DNA of 7,833 bases from Desulfatirhabdium sp964549995. Its GTDB lineage: Bacteria > Desulfobacterota > Desulfobacteria > Desulfobacterales > Desulfatirhabdiaceae. The stretch spans positions 1-7,833 of the forward strand of contig CAZJXF010000147.1 in assembly GCA_964549995.1 (NCBI GenBank). The letters run 5' to 3'. Every line of letters starts with the position of its first letter. The stretch's first letter is position 1. Shown here piece after piece: positions 1 to 5,156 of the stretch. A program made the translations under genes and the position numbers. The notes beneath the pieces are model-generated. The model was not told the origin of the DNA and made no database searches. It saw only the letters and a program-made list of their open reading frames with translations.

Positions 1-453
1 CAGCATGATCCAGAAAAGACCGATGCAGCAAATCCGGCACCAGTAATGGATGCAAAATCGGTGATCCACACATTGCACGAACATTCTGCTATGGCGTTGC
101 ACGATAATCCCCCATGCAACCGGGATTTCATCCCCTATGAATGAACGAACCTCAATGCGTTACAGAATATAAGAACGTTAGGCTGTTGCCGAAGTAATCT
201 GGAGATGACAAAGCACCTGCGATTTTCCAGCAGGGCACAAGCCCCATTCGTTCATTTGGGGAGAGGATTCCACAAATGTTTTGCTCAGAATAACCCGAGC
301 GATAGCCCACTTTGAACAAGCCTGTAATTTCGTACCGATGGAACTCTCAGTTTGAATACTAACAACTACTGCTCTGAATTTTGAGATATCGATCCCAAGA
401 AGAAACCAGAGAGACCCACGGGTTGTATGGCTACCCAATACCCTACAAGGCCA
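1..453. other. AT-richer tail downstream of the operon with no supported gene
   Basis: GC content falls clearly below that of the genes (24 of 60 bases at 121-180). Reading frames here are short: a plus-strand frame open from the left edge to a TGA at 142-144 (47 codons, start outside the window, contains NPAPVMDAK) could be the end of a gene reading rightwards but has no recognisable motif; a minus-strand frame at 178-438 (86 codons) begins inside nothing recognisable and has no domain I can name, although GIDISKF superficially recalls the start of IS110-type transposases. No strong rho-independent terminator follows the TAA at 454; a 4-5-bp CCCC/GGGG stem at 242-261 and a GGGT/ACCC stem at about 420-436 lack a clear U-tract. 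An inverted repeat links 131-149 and 247-262. Confidence 0.5.
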
Positions 454-2052
454 TTATCCCTGCAGAAGTTGATCATTCTCGATATAACCTGGCAGGCACC
501 CAACGTCCTGGCAGAAACGTTCCCAGCAATGGTATCTTGCCACGTAACGTTTTGCCCGTTCGGCAATCTCCAGAGCATGCAATGGTCGAGCACAAATTTC
601 CTGCAACATCCAAATATAACCCTCCACCTTATCAAATGGCCTCACCAGATAACCGGTTTCCCTATGAACGATCAATTCGGCAATCCCCCCAACGTCGGAG
701 GCAACAATCGGAAGTCCAGCAGCAACGGCATCCAGAAGGATGGTCGGCAGACCGTCCCATTGGGATGTGTAAAGAAAGACATTGAAGCGAGTCACCGGAA
801 GAGATTCAAACCCGTCAAAGGGTCCATAATACCACGCATTGGCATATTGCCGAAGTCTTTGGGTATACCGATCCCGATTCAATACGGCTGCCCCGTAAAC
901 ATGAAAAAAGAAAGGAAGATCGGCTGCGGCCTCGATAATTCTCAAAAGAATATCGGGCCGTTTTTGATCGTCGATCCGACCCGCCCACAGGACATCGAGT
1001 TTGGACGTTTTCTCGATAACCGAGCGCAGCGTCATGTCGACCCTCTTTTCTCCCTGCACACCCCCCGCCAGGGAGGTAGGTGTCTTCCCTTCCCTGTCGG
1101 ACGAACCGGCATACGGTTTGGTGGATCGATCGACATCTGTAAGGGCTGCAGGTTGATAGACAACGATCATCTTCTCTGGATCAACGGCATACCAGGCCAT
1201 CAGATGATCTCGGAAAGTTCGGTTATCCACCAGGACGGCCGTCAGATGATCGATGATGCGTGGAAGAAATTCCACGGCATATCCGATCCGTTTTCCCTCT
1301 GGGGTGAAATCCGTGCAGAATGCACTCATGTAAAGTCGCATCCGGTTGCGCAGCACCGAGCCATAGCGCTCGAACACCTGGAACCCCAGCCGGGAGTTGA
1401 TGTTGTGAACGGCTTTCGGAGAAGTCTGCATCAACCATCGCACGAGCAGATGTTCCCGTTCCACATCGTTGAGATGGGCTGTGCATTTGCCGAATTCGAT
1501 GAAAGAAACGTCTGGGGAAAGTTTGGATGCCCAGGGGGATTCGGCCGGATGGGTCGCTACAACGACGACCCGCCTTTCCGGAGCTACACGCCGCACAGCA
1601 CGCACATAATTGAGCGCCACCCGCTCGGCGCCTCCCTTGTCCAACCAGGGTACCAGAAAAACATGATCCGGGGGAAGTCCGGTTGCATCCATTAACCGAG
1701 AGAAAACGGGTGCTGCTGCAGTTGGATACACCTGATAGAACGAAATCGAATCGATGGTTTCCCGGTCGGGAAAGATCGATGGATCGATGTCGTGCATGGC
1801 CCGCCATTGCCGGATAAGCCATTCGGGCAGTGGCCCTGTACACGACTCGCTCGAACCCGATGGCTCCAAATCACTTGCACTGGAGCCCACTAAATCATCG
1901 TCGAACGCTTTTCGTCCTCCGATGTGGTATCGAACCGCTTCAACCGTCTTTCCCCACAGCCGATGCAACACAGGCCATTGCATTAATCGGCTCCGAGCCG
2001 CATCCATGCATCGGCGCAACCCCCCGAAAACGTAATTTCGAATCATGGACAT
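454..2052 (-). CDS. GT4-family glycosyltransferase with N-terminal extension (532 aa)
   Basis: Predicted GT-B glycosyltransferase. Residues 1-55 are basic and partly amphipathic, and 56-75 are Ser/Gly-rich. LPEWLIRQWRAMHDIDPSIF (75-94) matches the PEWLL-EW-IHxIEP segment that precedes GT4 domains in some large glycosyltransferases. The GT4 acceptor lobe begins at HVFLVPWLDKGGAERVALNY (130-149). A low-complexity insert lies near 308-345 between the lobes. The donor lobe has VLWAGRIDDQKRPDILL (354-370), FHVYG (383-387), and QWDGLPTILLDAVAAGLPIV (431-450), where the EX7E glutamates are both Asp (433, 441). DVGGIAELI follows at 453-461. At 532 aa it is longer than a typical GT4 of about 370-400 because of the N-terminal region. 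The ATG at 2052 has AGG 7 nt upstream; an ATG two codons later (2046) makes an exact ATGA overlap with the previous stop and is an equal candidate. Last gene of the run, ending in TAA. Confidence 0.92.
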   Translation of the reverse strand: MSMIRNYVFGGLRRCMDAARSRLMQWPVLHRLWGKTVEAVRYHIGGRKAFDDDLVGSSASDLEPSGSSESCTGPLPEWLIRQWRAMHDIDPSIFPDRETIDSISFYQVYPTAAAPVFSRLMDATGLPPDHVFLVPWLDKGGAERVALNYVRAVRRVAPERRVVVVATHPAESPWASKLSPDVSFIEFGKCTAHLNDVEREHLLVRWLMQTSPKAVHNINSRLGFQVFERYGSVLRNRMRLYMSAFCTDFTPEGKRIGYAVEFLPRIIDHLTAVLVDNRTFRDHLMAWYAVDPEKMIVVYQPAALTDVDRSTKPYAGSSDREGKTPTSLAGGVQGEKRVDMTLRSVIEKTSKLDVLWAGRIDDQKRPDILLRIIEAAADLPFFFHVYGAAVLNRDRYTQRLRQYANAWYYGPFDGFESLPVTRFNVFLYTSQWDGLPTILLDAVAAGLPIVASDVGGIAELIVHRETGYLVRPFDKVEGYIWMLQEICARPLHALEIAERAKRYVARYHCWERFCQDVGCLPGYIENDQLLQG

Positions 2053-2804
2053 GGCTTAGCCTGCGCCATCGCTTGCCAAATGTTCGCCTCAAAGAGCCTC
2101 GATGCCTGCAGCAGCGCTGAACGGCCGTCGATCGATCGGTTTTCCACGGAAACCCCTTCCGGGTCATACACGAACAGAACGGTTTGCGGAACGATTCCAT
2201 GCCCGATACCGTATGCCAGTGTTTCACAGGTCCAATACCAATCGATCGTTTCGGCTTCCATCGGCTCCAGCACCGAAGGATACCCTACCCGTTCGAATAC
2301 AGATTTCGAGACACAGCAAAACCCCGTCCGGTACACATGCGTGACCAGAAGCGAATCCGTCTGGAATTCCGCCGCATGGGAACCCATCAACCGCTGCACC
2401 CAATTCTTCACTCCAAGAACCACCAAGTATTCCGGCCGGGCGATGCGTTCCTCCGGACACTCCCGCAACATGCTGACCGCATCCACCACCCAGTTGTCAC
2501 ATACCCGATGGTTCGGCGTCATGACACTCACCCAGCGACCCAGGCTTTGGGCAATCCCCTCGTTTCGGGCCATCCCCGGATCACCCCAATCCACAGCCGC
2601 CAGTCGAACCCGGTCCTGATGCCGATACCGATCGACGTAGTGCAAGGTCGCATCGTCGGGCCGATCCAGAACCAATACCAGCTCTGCACCTATGCCGACG
2701 TCTGTCGCCCGTTCAATGGCCTTCAGGGCGCTCACGACGGCCGGATGAGCCCATCGACCTTCCGTATGCAACACCATCACGATGGATGCATCGACGGAAC
2801 TCAC
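2043..2804 (-). CDS. GT2-like glycosyltransferase with altered DxD site (253 aa, GTG start)
   Basis: Resembles a GT2 (GT-A fold) domain: SIVMVLHTEGRWAHP near the N-terminus, ELVLVLDRPDDAT for the second strand, GDPGMARNEGIAQSLGRW before the metal site, FCCVSKSVFERVGYP, and IDWYWTCETLAYG (187-199 in GTG numbering), which corresponds to the EDWHWNCETLARG-type motif I recall from a GT2 subgroup. Where relatives have DGDD or DADD, this protein has TPNH (96-99), so canonical metal-dependent transfer is doubtful. The GTG at 2804-2802 is preferred because it forms a GTGA overlap with the epimerase stop and has GGAG 9 nt upstream. An ATG at 2843 would add 13 residues (MAEAPNGG...) and overlap the epimerase by 43 nt, and ATGs further up are less likely. 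The relatives I recall carry this domain fused to a GT4 like the next gene, so the two products may form a complex. Catalytic status is uncertain. Confidence 0.85.
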   Translation of the reverse strand: MSSVDASIVMVLHTEGRWAHPAVVSALKAIERATDVGIGAELVLVLDRPDDATLHYVDRYRHQDRVRLAAVDWGDPGMARNEGIAQSLGRWVSVMTPNHRVCDNWVVDAVSMLRECPEERIARPEYLVVLGVKNWVQRLMGSHAAEFQTDSLLVTHVYRTGFCCVSKSVFERVGYPSVLEPMEAETIDWYWTCETLAYGIGHGIVPQTVLFVYDPEGVSVENRSIDGRSALLQASRLFEANIWQAMAQAKPCP

Positions 2805-3748
2805 GGCTCTGCTCTCCGATCCGCCATTCGGCGCTTCAGCCATGTCCAGGTCCGATCGAGTCCTTCCTCGAGGCTGACCCGGGGAAACCATCCCAACTCC
2901 CGTCTCGCCCGTCCTATATCGAGACAATTGATCGGCACATCGAGTGCCCGCTGCGGCTCATAGTGAACCACCGGGTTCTTTCCGGTCACCCGCCGGATCC
3001 ATTCGAGCATGTCGTTCAGGCTCAGTGCCGTTCCACTTCCGATGTTGTACACCAGCGAAGGGCAATCCCCCTCCACCACCCGACACATCGCCTCCACCAA
3101 ATCACCAATATAGAAATAATCCCGCGCCACTGTCCCATCCCCCCAAATGGAAATGGGTTGATCGTGCAGGACTTTCCCAAGAAAAACGGCGATGGCCCCC
3201 TGAACCCCGGTGATCCGCTGCCGCTCGCCGTAAGGGTTCGCAAAGCGCAGCACCGTACAGTTTAATCCGTGAATCCGCTGATAGAGGTAGAGATACTTTT
3301 CGATCATGAGCTTCGTAATGCCATAGGAGCAGATCGGATCCGTCGGATGGGTTTCCGTTATCGGCAACTCTTTCGGAATGCCATACACCGTCCCTCCCGA
3401 AGAAGCGAATACGATCTTCCGAACCCCGTGCTTCAGGGCCTCGTTCAGCAGGTTTAGGGTTCCGATGACGTTGCTTTCCACGTCGTAGATGGGATTTTCG
3501 TTGGATGGTCCAGGCAGGGTGGTACAGATCAGGTGAATCAGCACATCCACCCCCTCGAGCGCCCGGGCCGTATCCTGAACATTGCCGAAATCCCCTTCGA
3601 AGAATTCAATGGCGTTCAGGCTGTGCTGAAGATTGCTGCGGTTCACATTCGGAAGATCGAAGACCCGCACCCGATGGCCGCGGTCAACCAGGGCATCGAC
3701 GATATGGGATCCAATGAATCCGGCTCCGCCAAGAACTAAAATGTTCAT
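2801..3748 (-). CDS. NAD-dependent nucleotide-sugar epimerase/dehydratase, GalE-like (315 aa)
   Basis: Extended short-chain dehydrogenase/reductase predicted to interconvert a nucleotide sugar (UDP-glucose or UDP-GlcNAc type 4-epimerisation is the commonest activity; the exact sugar is not determined). The Rossmann motif GGAGFIG at 7-13 and the acidic Asp31 ending the second strand indicate NAD rather than NADP. SSGGTVYG at 116-123 and Tyr142-x3-Lys146 (SYGITK) supply the catalytic triad. RFANPYGERQR and IWGDGTVARDYFYIGD, both downstream, are sugar-nucleotide-binding features of the family, as is NIGSG later on. Length of 315 aa is standard and the domain is intact. The start ATG at 3748-3746 was chosen because the fold begins at once (MNILVLGG) and it forms an ATGA overlap with the preceding stop; the open frame continues 42 codons upstream but that stretch lies over the preceding gene. 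It feeds sugar donors to the surrounding glycosyltransferases. Confidence 0.95.
   Translation of the reverse strand: MNILVLGGAGFIGSHIVDALVDRGHRVRVFDLPNVNRSNLQHSLNAIEFFEGDFGNVQDTARALEGVDVLIHLICTTLPGPSNENPIYDVESNVIGTLNLLNEALKHGVRKIVFASSGGTVYGIPKELPITETHPTDPICSYGITKLMIEKYLYLYQRIHGLNCTVLRFANPYGERQRITGVQGAIAVFLGKVLHDQPISIWGDGTVARDYFYIGDLVEAMCRVVEGDCPSLVYNIGSGTALSLNDMLEWIRRVTGKNPVVHYEPQRALDVPINCLDIGRARRELGWFPRVSLEEGLDRTWTWLKRRMADRRAEP
2814..2817 (-). promoter_or_regulatory. Ribosome binding site deciding the GTG start at 2804
   Basis: GGAG on the minus strand lies 9 nt upstream of the GTG at 2804-2802, inside the last codons of the epimerase gene. No similarly placed purine-rich site precedes the ATG at 2843, which supports the GTG as the start of the GT2-like protein. 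Confidence 0.55.
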
Positions 3749-5148
3749 GATGCCACCGCCTTTCCGGCGGATGTAGCCCCTTCTCCCAAAATAGCCTGGT
3801 AGATCGCTTCCACCTCCCGCGCATGATCCATCACACCCTTTGAATAATCGGCGTTCCTGCAAAGATCCATCCAAATCTCGGGTCGTTCCGTGAGCTGTTT
3901 CATTTTCCCAAGCAATGACGCCATATTATCCTTTTGAAACATGTAGCCGTTCCAGCCGTCGATCACGAATTCACTCATGCCCTTCATGTCTGTGACGATG
4001 ACCGGCGTTTTGGAGGCAAGCGCATAGAGCAGCACGAGGGGACTGTTTTCGTACCAGCGGGAAGGAATGACGAGGACATCGATTTCGGAGAGGACCTCGC
4101 CCAGTCGGTCGCTGGGAAACGTGTCCCGAAACGCGATGCGGGCATTTCCGGATGCGAGCGTCTCGATCTGCCGCATGTATCCGGGGCTCTGATCCCTGGG
4201 GCCAAAGAGCAGCAGCCGGGCATTGTCGGCCTGCAAGCGGACGAATGCTTCCACCAGCAGATCCACTCCCTTGTGGGGGGTGATCTGCCCGATGTAACCG
4301 AAGGTCAGTGGAGCCGGCATCCGGCCGGGGTCCTTTCGAAACGGTTTCACCACGTTCAGATCGATCCCGAAATGGATTTTGTGAAGCTTTTCCGGGTAGA
4401 ACCCGTTTCGGACATACGCCTCGTGCAGGAAGGCTGTCGGCGTGATCATTTTGCGATACACGGCATAGAGCGATCGCAAATACCCGATCCGTTCGCGGAC
4501 GGCACCGATCCGATCGGCGATGATCGATCTTCGAAAGCCAGGCAGGGCGGCTGCAAATGGCAGCAGTCTTGCCGTCCATTTCAGCGAGCCGTTGCTCCGG
4601 ATGGCTGTTGCCAATAGTTTTCGGTGAACGAACTCGTATTCGTGCTCCCGGATGTAGCAGGCCAGGCAATTGGTCGATCCGTATTCCGGCCCGGTACACA
4701 AGGCCTCATCGTAGCGCATCAGCTTGCTGTTTGGACAGATCCCGTAAAAATCCGTAAGTGTTGCCACAGCCGCAAGCCCCATGTCCCGAACCACTTCGAG
4801 CAGCACACCCGTATGCCCCATCAAGTGATTGACATGGACCACATCCGGAGATCGCTTCCGAAAAATCTCCGCAATCAGCGGATAGAAATCCGCCCTTCGA
4901 TGCAATTGCCGATAATGGGTCAGCGGCTGGATGTTCTGATCGATGCAATCGACCTCGAATCCGTCATGTTCGTACGTATAGACCGCACCGCCTCTTCCCT
5001 TCTCACCATACAGCACAGAGGTCAACACAGTGGGCCTATGCCCCATTTGCCTCAGACATTGGGCCAATTGCAGGGTGTAGGTTTCGGTTCCATAGAAATG
5101 TTCCGGAAAGAAGACATGAACGGGAAGCAGAATTCGAAGCGGGCGCAT
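3745..5148 (-). CDS. GT4-family glycosyltransferase with four-cysteine cluster (467 aa)
   Basis: Predicted retaining GT-B glycosyltransferase of surface glycan assembly. The N-terminal lobe starts with RILLPVHVFFPEHFYGTETY (5-24), which matches the GG/GTE acceptor-side loop of GT4 enzymes. A cysteine cluster follows, LTDFYGICP (Cys138), CTGP (Cys151), CLAC (Cys161, Cys164), a pattern recurrent in one GT4 subgroup and possibly metal binding or structural. The C-terminal donor lobe has GYIGQITPHKGVDLLVEAF (284-302), LLLFGP (312-317) and RWYENSPLVLLYALASKTPV (364-383). Glu367 is the first EX7E glutamate, but the second position is Tyr375. DMKGMSEFV (387-395) is the usual nucleotide-side loop. 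Length is normal for a GT4. The ATG lies 8 nt after the upstream stop; AGGA is about 16 nt upstream, rather far, so coupling to the previous gene is likely. Its TGA overlaps the next ATG. Substrate unknown. Confidence 0.93.
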   Translation of the reverse strand: MRPLRILLPVHVFFPEHFYGTETYTLQLAQCLRQMGHRPTVLTSVLYGEKGRGGAVYTYEHDGFEVDCIDQNIQPLTHYRQLHRRADFYPLIAEIFRKRSPDVVHVNHLMGHTGVLLEVVRDMGLAAVATLTDFYGICPNSKLMRYDEALCTGPEYGSTNCLACYIREHEYEFVHRKLLATAIRSNGSLKWTARLLPFAAALPGFRRSIIADRIGAVRERIGYLRSLYAVYRKMITPTAFLHEAYVRNGFYPEKLHKIHFGIDLNVVKPFRKDPGRMPAPLTFGYIGQITPHKGVDLLVEAFVRLQADNARLLLFGPRDQSPGYMRQIETLASGNARIAFRDTFPSDRLGEVLSEIDVLVIPSRWYENSPLVLLYALASKTPVIVTDMKGMSEFVIDGWNGYMFQKDNMASLLGKMKQLTERPEIWMDLCRNADYSKGVMDHAREVEAIYQAILGEGATSAGKAVAS

Positions 5149-5156
5149 GGCAGGAA

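Noticed and set aside
241..262. Rho-independent terminator after the operon
   Set aside because: The stem is only 4-5 bp with a 10-nt loop, has no U-tract, and lies about 190 nt past the stop codon.
178..438. An 86-codon minus-strand frame that could be an IS110-type transposase remnant
   Set aside because: Only a short GIDISKF string resembles such proteins; the following residues show no family pattern and there is no supporting end sequence.
427..1695. A 422-codon open frame on the plus strand
   Set aside because: It is antisense to a clear GT4 gene with full motifs; the translation is Pro/Arg/His-rich without domain features.
2844..2927. Upstream starts (2927, 2891) for the GT2-like protein
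   Set aside because: They would overlap the epimerase by up to about 127 nt and add residues with no family resemblance; the GTG at 2804 has a ribosome binding site and a GTGA overlap.
3749..3874. A 42-codon upstream extension of the epimerase
   Set aside because: It overlaps the end of the preceding gene and adds Gly/Arg-rich residues before a canonical MNILVLGG Rossmann start; the ATG at 3748 fits the family.
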